The notes under the pieces: generated by a model | The model's database searches: none | Seen by the model: only the letters and a program-made list of their open reading frames with translations | Told to the model about the DNA's origin: nothing | Assembly (NCBI RefSeq): GCF_015706575.1 | Contig: NW_024037072.1 | Span: 17,919,162-17,983,161 of the forward strand | From: Patiria miniata | Lineage: Eukaryota; Echinodermata; Asteroidea; Valvatida; Asterinidae | Length of the DNA: 64,000 nt | Reading direction: 5' to 3' | Shown: positions 1-10,261 of the stretch, piece after piece | Position numbering within the stretch: the stretch's first letter is position 1 | How the letters are laid out: each line of letters begins with the position of its first letter | Position numbers and translations under genes: made by a program

Positions 1-173
1 GTATAAAACAAATAACGAATGTTTTACGTTCGTGCGATGGAAAGAATAATTTCATTCGGTGACAGATTGAATGTTCTATTCCACTCGGCTTCGCCTCGTG
101 GAATAGAACATTCAATCTGTCACCTCATGAAATTATTCTTACCATCACACTCACAAACATTCGTTATTTGTAT
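1..173. repeat. Long imperfect palindrome (foldback element)
   Basis: The first ~84 bases are the imperfect reverse complement of ~98-173, around a short GC-rich loop (85-97). The inner ~30 bp of the arms match almost perfectly and the outer parts carry scattered mismatches. There is no ORF. The layout resembles the palindrome at 15471-15634, which has similar arm length and a similar CG-rich loop. It is probably a foldback or MITE-type DNA element; its left end may lie outside the window. Confidence 0.75.
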
Positions 174-787
174 ACTAGCGCGTTAACAGCTTCGCCCTCG
201 TACTGAACGCGTATTTAATGCGGTCGTGCTTTCTAACGTCACGTCTGGTACGAACAACCTGTATCTTGTGTTGTGAGAGTACGACAGAAATACGTACATT
301 AAATATAAATCCTTGCCAAATAACACGACGTCGCAATCTCATGTTTGAAAGGATTGATTCTACAAACTAAAAAATTCAATATTTTAAGCATTGCATCGCG
401 CGTTAAATACATCAACTGCAGTCTTGTTCTAATTCAAATGTCCCAAATAGCGGGACATTCAAATGTCCAAAATAGTGGACTTTTAAATAACACAATTCCA
501 GGGGTAAGATCGCGCAAGGCACGATGGGAACTAACATGGCGCAGCAAGCTTGTACCCATGGAAACGAGGTTGCCTTAATACCTGCTTGCATGACTACTTC
601 CGGTTGTAGGCCCTTTTCATGTTAACACTTACCGCCCGTTTATTGCATGGACGTTAATCCCGAGAGGATGGGGAGAGTTCCCCCCTTTTACTTTGGGGAT
701 TGGATCCGCCCCCCCCCATTTTTGTTGTGAGAAACAAAAAAATGACGATTTTGAGGTTTTAACTTTGTAACTTTCCACTGGTTCATA
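174..787. other. Intergenic, no gene seen
   Basis: Only short chance ORFs are present. Around 440-480 a short phrase about a nucleotide triplet run (tcccaaatagcgggacattc and a near repeat) occurs twice. No coding, RNA or clear transposon signal was recognised. Confidence 0.5.
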
Positions 788-973
788 ATGGACCGATCCA
801 GTAAGCACCGCCCCATGGTGTACTGACCAATCACAGCCGTGCGTGCACAGAAGTCCGACATGCGTGCACGCGCGTATGCTGCGCGCGGCAGGAAAATGCA
901 GCGTGGCATTGGAGAGGAGCACGTGGTAATTTGCCCACGTGCGCAGTGGGCGGGGCTTACTGGATCGGTCCAT
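788..973. mobile_element. Short TIR element (MITE), 186 bp
   Basis: The ends are near-perfect inverted repeats: atggaccgatccagtaagc at 788-806 and its reverse complement at ~955-973, continuing imperfectly into GC-rich sequence (about 27 bp per arm). The interior is GC-rich with alternating GTGCACGCG runs. ORFs crossing it on the minus strand have no recognisable domain and are treated as chance. Family not assigned; no clear target-site duplication. Confidence 0.65.
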
Positions 974-1646
974 TTACACCGGGCAAAATAGTATCCCGTA
1001 GCTCATAGAGTTAATGCAACGCAGTGATCTCTAGTAGGCCTCCAGGTTGCTTGTGGAAACCCTAAAATTGAAGCTAGATGAATTTATATGCACTTCACGT
1101 CGGAGGGATTTCGTTTATTTCGATAACAGAGCTAAAATAAACTTTTTTTCCAAGCAAAGAGTGCGAAATGATTTCTAGCCCTCGTTGGCAGGGAAAAACA
1201 CGAACTTTTAATACCTGTTAGACTATATTGATACGAGTCGGAACAATTTTACAATACGGTATAACTGAAACTTTAATCAAGATTAATATGTCTTCAAAAT
1301 TTACAAATTATCACAGCAGCTGATTTAGTTATATTCCCCAAATATCCATTTACATCATGGTGAAACGACCAGCGTTCAGTGTTTTTAACAATCGTTTTCG
1401 TATAAATTTAACAATCTCAACTTCATATAAACGCAGCATTACCAGCTCATGGCCTCACCTCTTTTAGCTACATGTAGGTTAAAGATGGGAAATGACTTAT
1501 AACTTAAGCTCGTTTAAAATAGGAGCAAAGTTTTTAAGACTTTGCCTATCTTTGTGTGTGCACTTGTTTGTCCGTAAGCAGTAGTGCGTGTCCAATCGTC
1601 GCCCAGAGCAACGACTGCATCTGTTATCATCAGCTCTAATGTAGTT
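974..1646. other. Intergenic, no gene seen
   Basis: AT-rich sequence with stop codons in all frames. No repeat structure or gene was recognised. Confidence 0.5.
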
Positions 1647-2108
1647 GCAGTTGTCAAAGAGTGTGTTCGATTACTTTCCCCGCGCTTACTCGTGCAAGCG
1701 CGACAGCGTTCGATTTACCTCTCACGTGACTTCTCGCGCTTACTCGAGCCTGGCTCAAGTAACCGACTCGCCGAGCCGGTAGGTTGGGTAAGTATCCCAT
1801 AAAGCCATGCAATAAACATGGCTGCCAACGTGACGTCCGGCGGGCGCCTCAGGCCGTGTGCTTCCAGAGCTACAGTTACGTCTTTTGTCAGCCCGTCCCC
1901 GCGTATTTTCAATGGGCGCGGACCTTGACCTAGCTCTAGACAGTTGATTCGGATGCAGCCTCAGTGTCATGTCAAAGTTCAACTTTCCAGCTCTTGCACG
2001 AAACTTTACCCTAAACCGTTCGTTTATTTAGCTCAACTGCGCATGTCTGTCATCACGCAGGCACGAGTAAGCTGGGGGAAGTAATCGAACGCACTCCTTG
2101 ATAATTGC
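1647..2108. mobile_element. Inverted-repeat-bounded element, ~460 bp
   Basis: The left arm (~1647-1700) and right arm (~2057-2108) are reverse complements over ~50 bp with scattered differences. Both share the words gagtg(t/c)gttcgattactt and cttactcgtgc. The middle also holds a small hairpin (cttactcgagcc/tggctcaagtaa near 1738-1761). No coding sequence. A non-autonomous DNA transposon is most likely; family and target-site duplication not determined. Confidence 0.55.
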
Positions 2109-3308
2109 CCCACAGTAAGGGATTTGGACACGCCCTATACACTTTATTCCCACGTGAACGGTTCGCGCTGAAGCGCCCTCAACTAAGAGTAACTTTCGTA
2201 GTTTCGCCACTGAGGGCGTACGATAGTTTTGCACGGAGCCTGTATTCAAAAGTGGGAATCTTTCACCAAGTGATGCGCCCTGTTTTTACAATGTATCATT
2301 TTAAAGTGCATCATAAAAGCATGTACACAAAATTTCATCCACGATACTAAATATACTTTCTCTCTCTCTCCCCTCTCGAATGTTGTTGCCCGAATGTTAT
2401 TTGCCAATGGTTTGTTGTCTGGCAGCGAGCTTATACCATCTGACAAGGCTCTGATTTGGATAATCCTGTGGGCAGCAAGTCATCCAAGTTTGTGCTCATG
2501 ATATTCCGCAGAGCCTGAAGAGTCATGTTGTGATATGACTCTGGATAGGCACACGGCTGTTTTTAGCCAATATGATAAATACATGTATACACATTACGAA
2601 TTTCAATTTTTCTCAGTTTTCCTCAAATGATGACTGACACTCTTGGGTACTTTTTCCTGTGCTGAATTATCACATTTTGTAAATCGAGGACAATCTTTTA
2701 CATCACGTCCCGTTTCAAAAACACCGCAGCCTAAATATGTTTCTTTGTCCTTGAAGACAGCCAAATCATTATGAAGAACTGCTGCGGAAGTCAGGCATGC
2801 ATGACGTCATAGGTGCCAGCCTATGTTACGCCACGTATACGCACCCGGACTCATTGGCAATTTCCCAAACCTTAACTCATGCGATGGCACCAGTTTTGTT
2901 AACTTTTTTGCCTTGTAGCCTAACTGTCGGATACTCCAGTTCTTCATTTTACTTCAAACAGTGAAGTCTCAAAAATGAAGTTTGATTTTGGAAAAGGTCC
3001 ATCGCCGAGGCCAAGATTTGATAAACTGCCCTTGGTTCAGACATCAAATATGATTATAATTGCAGCAATATATCTTTCTACAAATTCCGCCAAGATGATA
3101 GTTCTTTATTGTCACCTGTGCATTATTTTGAATGAAAAAAAAAAATGAAACATCATATTAAAGAACTACGGTATATGCTTTAAATTATTTTTGTTAAGGC
3201 TCAACTTCAGTACAATTTTCAGATTGAAGTTATAAGTTTAATCGAAAATGGGATATACTTCACGATTTCTCATAAGTTTACCCACTACAATGCATTTTAA
3301 ATTTGCCT
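2109..3308. other. Intergenic region downstream of the Ig gene
   Basis: No ORF with a recognisable domain. The sequence is AT-rich with short homopolymers such as the A-run near 3136. It lies 3' of the minus-strand Ig receptor and may hold part of its transcript tail if the proximal poly(A) signal is not used. Confidence 0.45.
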
Positions 3309-3314
3309 TTTATT
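3309..3314 (-). terminator. Candidate poly(A) signal AATAAA for the Ig receptor
   Basis: TTTATT on the plus strand reads AATAAA on the minus strand, about 25 nt past the stop codon of the Ig receptor. That gives a very short 3' UTR, so a more distal site is possible. Confidence 0.4.
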
Positions 3315-3339
3315 AAAGGCACAATAACGCCTGATATCC

Positions 3340-5277
3340 TTATAGCAAATGACCCCTATTGCTTATCGAAATACGCGAGTTGTATCCAGGCACTGGGAGA
3401 TTAACGCTATGCGGATGAAGACCTTCATCGGTCAAGATGGACAGTGGCCGAAGCCCGCTTTCCGACATACTGTTCTGCTCAGACACTACATCCTCGTATT
3501 CCATGGAGTGGTCGTATTCGCCAGAGGAGATTTCGTAGTATCTGACGCTCCGTGCCTGGTCGATAGACGTAGACATATCCGATGAGTGCAGGCCCTCATA
3601 CGTGTAGCGGGTGGATATCATACTCTCCGGACGGAGGCCCAGGTAGCTTAGGCTGTCGTCTGGCTCAAACGGCGGTAGGTCGTACTCGCGGTTCAGGTCA
3701 CTGAATGTGATGCGCTTGGGATCGCCGAAGTCGCAGCTGATCGTAGAACGCATGCTGCTGAAGGTATTGCGATTGTTGGTGGACAGTGAGTTGGGCTCGA
3801 TCTCATCGGAGTCACTACTGCCACTGATTGTGATCAAGGCGTCCTTGGTGCCCGGCCTCACACGGGTCATGAGCCGGATCGTGGCAACGATGACTACGCT
3901 GATGACCAGTCCGGCCATTGCTGCCCCGATAACTGTGACTGTTTTATAAGGCATGCTTCCTGCTAGGTTCTCCCGCTCTCTGTCATCGTTGTTACGATCG
4001 AAATTGGTCAAGTCGTCTCCGCTGTCATCTTCTCTCGAGTCCTCGTCCTGGTCCCCGTACTCTGGTCTATCATGACCTGGGCGGCCAGGGTTACCCCCGG
4101 GTCGGTTGGGTCTGCCTGGTCGACCAGGCCGTGGGTTACTGGGGCCACCCGGAATCGCAGGTCCATCTGTACCCGCGGAAGGAGACAGCGTACCGAACAA
4201 CGGTCTGGTGGTTGATGGGACAACTGCGGTGACATCGGGCCATGTTGTCGGTGTGGACTGTCTCGGCACTACGTTGAGGATTGAACTTGCATTGGTAACC
4301 TGTCCCGTATTGGCCGTTGCCACACACGTTATCACAGTGTCGTCCAAAGAGAGTACAGCATTGTAAACGGAGATTAGCTGGTCTGCACCACCTAGAACGA
4401 ATCGCTCTATTAGCGGGGACATGACCAGGGGTATCCTGTTGATATACCACGAATATGTTATGATCAGAGCTCCTTGAGCGTTGCAACCGAAGGTTTCTGA
4501 CTCCCCCACCTTAATCACAGGGTCTCGGGGAGTGATGTCCACGGTGAGATACGTGGGTAGCGGTACGAGCGTACAGGACCGCTCCAGTGGTAGGGCCATC
4601 CCGTTCTCCCGGCATTCGAACACCACCCCGTAGTCCACCGGTCTCATGGTGTACCTCTGAACGTTGGTAGTAGTGGTGGGCGTGCCAATCTGATGGGGCC
4701 CGCGGTGCCAGTTCAATTTTGGAGGGGGCTTGCCTCCCCGGGTGTGGCACGTTAGTATCACCATCTGGCCGGGTATGAGGCCAGACGGGGGCTGCATGCT
4801 GCACTGTGGGTACCCGGGATCCGGTGGCACGACCACCGTTAAGGTTGCCGACCGTCGGACGATGTTCATCAGCCCAATCAGGGCGCGGCACTCGTATCTG
4901 CCCGTGTCCGTCTCGCGCAAGTTGCTGATCCTCAGGTTGAATTCACCGGAGCTCCGCTTCCCTATCACCGTCACCCGGTCACGCAACTCGCTATTAATCT
5001 GCGCGTCAAGCATGCCGTTGAAACTGAGAGTTGTTGTAGGATCGAAGTGGCTCCAGAGAACGATAGCACCCGCCATGTCTGGACGTAACGCACACCGGAG
5101 CACCACGGTTTGTCCCCGAGCAGCGACAGTGTCCTGTGGGCTCACCGCGAACGGATCTGAAGTGTACTGCGCCGTGCATGACGAGTAAATTCCACACAGA
5201 AATGACAACAAAACATATGAACAACACTGTATTACCCTCCTGCCAAGTCGGCCGAATGGTGAACTAGTTCGCTCCAT
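3340..5277 (-). CDS. Single-exon transmembrane Ig-superfamily receptor (3 Ig domains), 645 aa
   Basis: Predicted type I cell-surface protein. Residues ~15-36 form a hydrophobic signal peptide. Three Ig domains follow, each with the canonical Cys pair and core Trp: C62/W75/C130 with the DTGRYEC motif, C177/W190/C222, and C265/W277/C318. Residues ~341-405 are a Thr/Pro then Pro/Gly/Arg-rich stalk with collagen-like PGRPGRP runs, and ~406-436 are strongly acidic. One membrane helix (~446-469) is followed by basic residues and a ~175-residue tail rich in Ser and Tyr, with YEISSGEYDH and YEDVV. The first ATG is at 5277; an in-frame TGA lies ~13 codons upstream, so the protein starts here, and a candidate 3' splice site at 5334-5335 suggests a 5' UTR intron. 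The architecture resembles Kirre/nephrin-type adhesion proteins, but no specific orthologue is claimed. The reading frame is intact and GC-richer than its surroundings. Confidence 0.85.
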   Translation of the reverse strand: MERTSSPFGRLGRRVIQCCSYVLLSFLCGIYSSCTAQYTSDPFAVSPQDTVAARGQTVVLRCALRPDMAGAIVLWSHFDPTTTLSFNGMLDAQINSELRDRVTVIGKRSSGEFNLRISNLRETDTGRYECRALIGLMNIVRRSATLTVVVPPDPGYPQCSMQPPSGLIPGQMVILTCHTRGGKPPPKLNWHRGPHQIGTPTTTTNVQRYTMRPVDYGVVFECRENGMALPLERSCTLVPLPTYLTVDITPRDPVIKVGESETFGCNAQGALIITYSWYINRIPLVMSPLIERFVLGGADQLISVYNAVLSLDDTVITCVATANTGQVTNASSILNVVPRQSTPTTWPDVTAVVPSTTRPLFGTLSPSAGTDGPAIPGGPSNPRPGRPGRPNRPGGNPGRPGHDRPEYGDQDEDSREDDSGDDLTNFDRNNDDRERENLAGSMPYKTVTVIGAAMAGLVISVVIVATIRLMTRVRPGTKDALITISGSSDSDEIEPNSLSTNNRNTFSSMRSTISCDFGDPKRITFSDLNREYDLPPFEPDDSLSYLGLRPESMISTRYTYEGLHSSDMSTSIDQARSVRYYEISSGEYDHSMEYEDVVSEQNSMSESGLRPLSILTDEGLHPHSVNLPVPGYNSRISISNRGHLL

Positions 5278-5333
5278 CGAAAGTTCTTGTGTATAATCCA
5301 ACTCGAGACTCACTCAATTCACGATCTCCCAAA

Positions 5334-5335
5334 CT
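5334..5335 (-). other. Candidate 3' splice acceptor upstream of the Ig receptor ORF
   Basis: On the minus strand a pyrimidine-rich tract ending cttttcttccag precedes the ORF by ~57 nt. It could be the acceptor of a 5' UTR intron. Upstream exons were not identified. Confidence 0.4.
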
Positions 5336-5687
5336 GGAAGAAAAGTCAAATCAAAACATTTCAGTAAACTCTGCTAAAAAAAAACATGACTCGCTGTTCT
5401 GTCCATGACTCCGCGTGCGCCCATGCTAAACACGGAAACTGCTTATACTTGAACAGTGTCGAGGTCCGACTTGAACTGCTTGCTTCCTGTGTGAGGTCAG
5501 CTGTGTACCCCCTGTGGCCTCTCGTCACAACCCGCTGACGTCCCAGTGATTCTGAGTCACCTTCCGTCCATGTGCTCCTTCCCCCGCCTAGAAACGTCTT
5601 GGGACATAACTAGACGGCCGTTGCATGTATCAATTACATCAACCCCAGAAATTCCAGAAGTGTGTATTGCACGTTCACTCAGAGCAT

Positions 5688-5788
5688 GGAGGCCCTCTTC
5701 AATGGAGAAACCATTGTGTACGCTATTGAGCAAAGCATCTGCTTAGCCACTAGCTTGCACACTGCTTTTGCCATTGAAGAGGTCCCCC
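5688..5788. mobile_element. Tiny TIR element (~100 bp), copy A
   Basis: Terminal inverted repeats of ~18 bp (ggaggccctcttcaatgg and its near reverse complement ccattgaagaggtcccc) flank ~65 bp. A related copy with the same termini lies at ~11649-11766. No coding capacity. Probably a MITE. Confidence 0.55.
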
Positions 5789-8148
5789 GTGATAGAACTG
5801 ATAGCGTGACTGGATTGGCCTATGTCGTGTTTTTCCCGACCATAATGGTTCAGAAGAAACAACAACGAAGGGGCCTTTTTGGCAAGCTTTTGAAACAGCC
5901 GTGGCTTTCATAGCCGTTTCATATCATCCAGAACCATTCCTTCATTATATATGTTCCATACTTATGTTGACTGCATGTGGGATAACAAACAAAAACTGCA
6001 CAAGTACAATAATTGGATCCCTCGTAAAACAATGCCATTTCCGAGATGGAAACATTTCGAACTTGGTGATTTCACCATTTAGTTTTCGCTGCTATTTTTT
6101 GACCATCAGGATACTAATTTTCTATTATCCTGGAATAAACTTCTTATGGTTGAATATATATACATATTTTTTAGGCACACCCAGGCTCTCAGCATTGTTG
6201 TCTCATGGTTGGAGGAGGGCGATGACGTGGGTGCTGCACAGTGTTTTCGCATGTTTACCGTGTTTGTTTCACCAGAATCCGTTTATATAACAGATATATA
6301 AAAACAAACGTACTGTTTAGGCCTAATTGCGTTCGTTATTATTTACAAATTACAAATTCATCCACTCGTGAGTCTGAATTTGTATTAGGCTAGGGGATTT
6401 ATCCCTCACCCTTATTAGGAGTGTGGAGTCCATTATGTAAATGAGAAACAAAGATTCATAAGTACTTGAAAAGCAGTCAAATGTTCACCTTATGGAGCAT
6501 GATATTTCATGCATTGCTAAAAAAAAAAAAGTATCCGGCATAAAAAATAGAAAGCATTTGGTGAAGTGGAATGTGTATAAATTTACTTTTAATATTTTAA
6601 TATTGACGTAGTTTATGAATAGCGTGTTTGTGATGATCTTTTTTAATAATGTTAACTGTGACTAATTTGATATATCTTTGTCTGTTGAGTACTTCTATAT
6701 TTATGCAATTTTGTAAGTATTTATTATCAAATTCTCCATACCTCGAACTCAATTTATTTCTGAAGCTTTTAGAAGAATATCTTCTTTCTTAATTGTTGAA
6801 TCAGTCTATTCCTTTAAGTTAAATTTTCAGGGTTTTTTCTTTATTTTTACTAAAATATGATGTATCGCGCTCTCCAATCATGTGGCTTTGGAGAGAGGGC
6901 AATATAAATATATCACCCGGATCCGCCGTGACATATAAATGTGTGGATTTGTCTTTCACAACGTCATGGAGCTATTTATTACCTATGTGAAAATACATGA
7001 TGCGTGCCATGTTTCCGTTCATGTGCTTCGGCAAATGCCAGTGTGGGTATTCCTGAATAGTGGAATGTTCAGGAAATTAAATATAAAATATATTAAAACA
7101 GTGGTGGCAAAAAAAAATCTGAGAGAGTAGAAATTTACCGGCTCAGCAAGATCGAGTTGAAAATTCGGGAAGAATCGTTGCGTAAACCTGACGGTAGAAA
7201 TGTTATCGACTAATCATATTTTAACCAGAGGTGGCGCTACACGGAAAAGTCGGCAATCAAAACGTCTGTTGGCCCCAAAGGTTCGCACACTACGAATGCA
7301 CATTTTAACAAAATGAATGAACTGATTACGTTTGATGTAATGAACTTAAAGTTAAATAGGAACAATTGCTTTTTTGAGCATTTTTTTTCGTTTGAAGTAT
7401 CAAAATTGCCCAAAATATTTACCCTAAAGGGACCACCTTTTTTTTCCAGGACCATCTCACATGCATTTTTTTTTGGGCGAGGGGATCCGCCTACCCTTTC
7501 ACTCTGAACTCGGGCGTGAAGCAACGGATTGGAACGAAATTTGGCACATAATCATGTAGAGCAACTTGATTTGAACATATTCACAGAATTTGATTTTCAT
7601 AAGACAAAGTGTTATTTAAATATTGAATTTGCAAAGTTAGTACACTGTTGCTTCAGCAAACTGTACTAACAATGTATTGTGTATGGGAAATGCGATTTCC
7701 GCGGTGCGCAGCAGCTTCAAATAATGTCGCGCGTGCAGCGCGGTGACCCTAAAAGCCGTGTGGTTGCAAAGGTGAAGCGTGGCCCATTGACAAGCAAAAT
7801 TACTTAGACGCTATAACGGAGCAGTGAAATTCATGCACCCCAAAAATAAAGACCTTTTGACCGTTTTGTTTCTCAGAAACTATGCTCAGTATGATTGAAG
7901 TGTTGAATTATAACGGAGGAAGAAATTCTAAACTTCATGTTTGTGAAAAAAAAAATCGCTGTCATCGATGCCGAAACCTTAATACTGGTTACTGGTAAAG
8001 ATGACCTTCAAGTCGGGATGTAAATCGTTCGAAAACGTCCCCAATTAATTTTATGTATTTATATCAATTTCTAGGAATTTCCGAAAGTTGTTATTTCACG
8101 AGTAATTGAACACTTATATCATCTAAGTATATTCCGAATTTCAGCTTA

Positions 8149-8470
8149 AGGCCCCCCAAAAAATCTCCGGTTTCTGGTATGGAGCTTGCCCCAAAAATGG
8201 TGCGGGGACGCGGCTTTTTTTTCCCCTTTTTTTTCTTCAAATGTCGGCTGATGACTGCAAATGGTGCCCGACAAAATTTAGTGAATAATATATGAGAGTC
8301 TAGAGAGGTCACATAAATCTTATACTCGATCGTAACCCCATCTAAAAAACACGTCAAAATTATGCAGCAGCAGGATTCCAGTCAAACCAGTGAGTTTGGC
8401 AGTTTTTAGACATAATCTTACATTGATAAAAAAAACTTTTTCATTTTGCCGACGCGAATGGCTACGTCGA
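8149..8470 (+). mobile_element. Harbinger-like MITE, truncated copy
   Basis: Homologous (by eye ~80%) to the complete element at 26573-26941, sharing the TIR phrase tctccggtttctggtat and a long interior. It starts after TTAAGGCC, but the right terminal repeat is absent; similarity stops near 8470. The truncation suggests an old insertion. Confidence 0.6.
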
Positions 8471-8499
8471 GAAACTAGTGTGTCCACGGACACAAAGTC

Positions 8500-8665
8500 A
8501 TGTTCTAAAACCACCTCCAATTATTGTTTTCTTCCAAATGATGCAGTTTCAAGCGGAATAATTTCACAGGGCATTTGGTACCAGTCATATATCACTTTTA
8601 GCAAGGGGTTTCTCGTTAAATCGGTAGACATGTTTCCGGGTAATTGCAATTTGGAAAATCCCCTA
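8500..8665 (+). repeat. Interspersed repeat shared with ~17160-17320
   Basis: Common words in the same order, such as cggaataatttcacaggg, tctcgttaaat and tttccgggtaattg, occur here and near 17220-17310. They indicate two diverged copies of one interspersed repeat. Ends and class unknown. Confidence 0.5.
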
Positions 8666-10261
8666 AGTGCCTTTAAATTATGAAACAGAATATCAAAAGC
8701 GTAGGCCTATATCAAAAGCGTATATAAATTATCAAACAGAATAACAAAAGCGTGTACACGCATTGGTGCATTATGATGACTAATGTTAGGTGCCTGGGTG
8801 TTTCATATAAATTTCGCACTTCATTGATTATCGCTTTATACCCTTTGATGAAAAAATGTTTAAAGATTGATTCAGCAAAGAATACCCGTCAGCTTCGAGG
8901 CCGTTGGCTAATTAACTCATTAATTAGTAATATTGTTTCCTGGTAACAACAGGTGTCCTTCTCTTAAGCCATGATGCCACTTAAAATTCATATGGCATAA
9001 TTCGTGGAGCTGTTACATGTACTTCAATGGCAGATGAGCATAAAGGCAAGGCGCCGCTCTATATTACGGCGAATGGGCAAGTGGCTCTGTCGTTGTTTTC
9101 TTGTGCGAGGAAGGCGAAATCTGATCTCTTTCGGGCTTATTTTTCCAAAATTTTAGCTCTGAATTTTTTTTTTTTAATCGTACTTGCCCTTCGATTCCGG
9201 ACTTGTCCCATACGGTTTATAAAATCACAGAGTAAGGAGCAGCACATTGCTATCTGCCGATGACCATACTAAATTAATGCACTGTGAATCAAAATGAACT
9301 GCGTATTCAAGTACCGGTATTTGTAACGTCTTGAACCAAAACTGAACAGGTAGCCGAATGAGGGATACGGACAGGCCTAAGTATTCCCATTAAGCCAGCT
9401 TTCAGTTGATTCTCCTTGGTTTGATCGATTGATTGATGCGGGAAGAATGCAATATGTTTTTATTACCGCGGGTTCTTGTCTATCCTACTAATCATGAGCA
9501 ATGACCGGGACGAAATAGGTATGCTGAGTATAATTGTAGCCAGTCAGAACAATTATATAACGAAACCCGCAAATATCAAAGACGGAACTACTTTGGTCTT
9601 TATCATAGTGCCTTTTGTTTTATACCAGAAGAAATATTTCGGAGACAATGCTGCCCCAAGGGGCCATGACTGCCGCCGAGATAACATATATCTGAGTACT
9701 GTGTTTGATTCATTTCAACCGTTTTTGTTAATTGCATAATAATATTAAAACATTAAACATTTGATGACAGGATAAACTGAGCGCTTCGGGTCCATTGTGG
9801 CAGCAGTTATCAGTCGGTCAGTACTGATGAAAAGAGAACACTCGGTTCTTTTCAGAACCACACATACTCACAAATTTCGCCAGATGGTGCTACCGCAACT
9901 TACCTTATTATTACCCTTCACCATGCTAACCTTCAAATCTCATCAGAACACTGAACGATACAAAACACCCAGCCAGTTCCAACATCTTAGTTTCTTATTG
10001 AGTGATCATTTCATCCTTAAGAAAACTGTGAAATGTTAAATTATGCAATAATTATTGAAAATACGTAAAACAAAGATGAAGATAAAAAAGTATTACCTAC
10101 TCCCTTGACTTTAATTTATACATGTTTCTTTTAATTATAAATGCTTTTTTAATATCACTGTGAATGATATCTTTAATTAGAAGAATATGATTAAAAGTTT
10201 GAATACAATTTGATCGAATAATGTTCAATTTCCTTGTAAGTTGTATTCCTGCTGAAATATT

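Larger units (their letters stand above)
5336..10261. other. Intergenic, repeat-bearing, no gene recognised
   Basis: No ORF here carries a recognisable domain, and the longest frames (up to 129 codons) look like chance. The stretch contains the small TIR element at 5688-5788, a truncated Harbinger-like MITE (8149-8470) and a repeat shared with ~17160-17320. It lies between the 5' end of the Ig gene and the 3' end of the GPCR gene, both on the minus strand. Confidence 0.5.

Noticed and set aside
629-973. Minus-strand 114-codon frame
   Set aside because: It overlaps a GC-rich inverted-repeat element, has no domain and reads across homopolymers; chance frame.
4106-5188. Several 75-150 codon frames on both strands inside the Ig gene
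   Set aside because: They are shadows of the 645-codon Ig receptor frame; none has domain logic.
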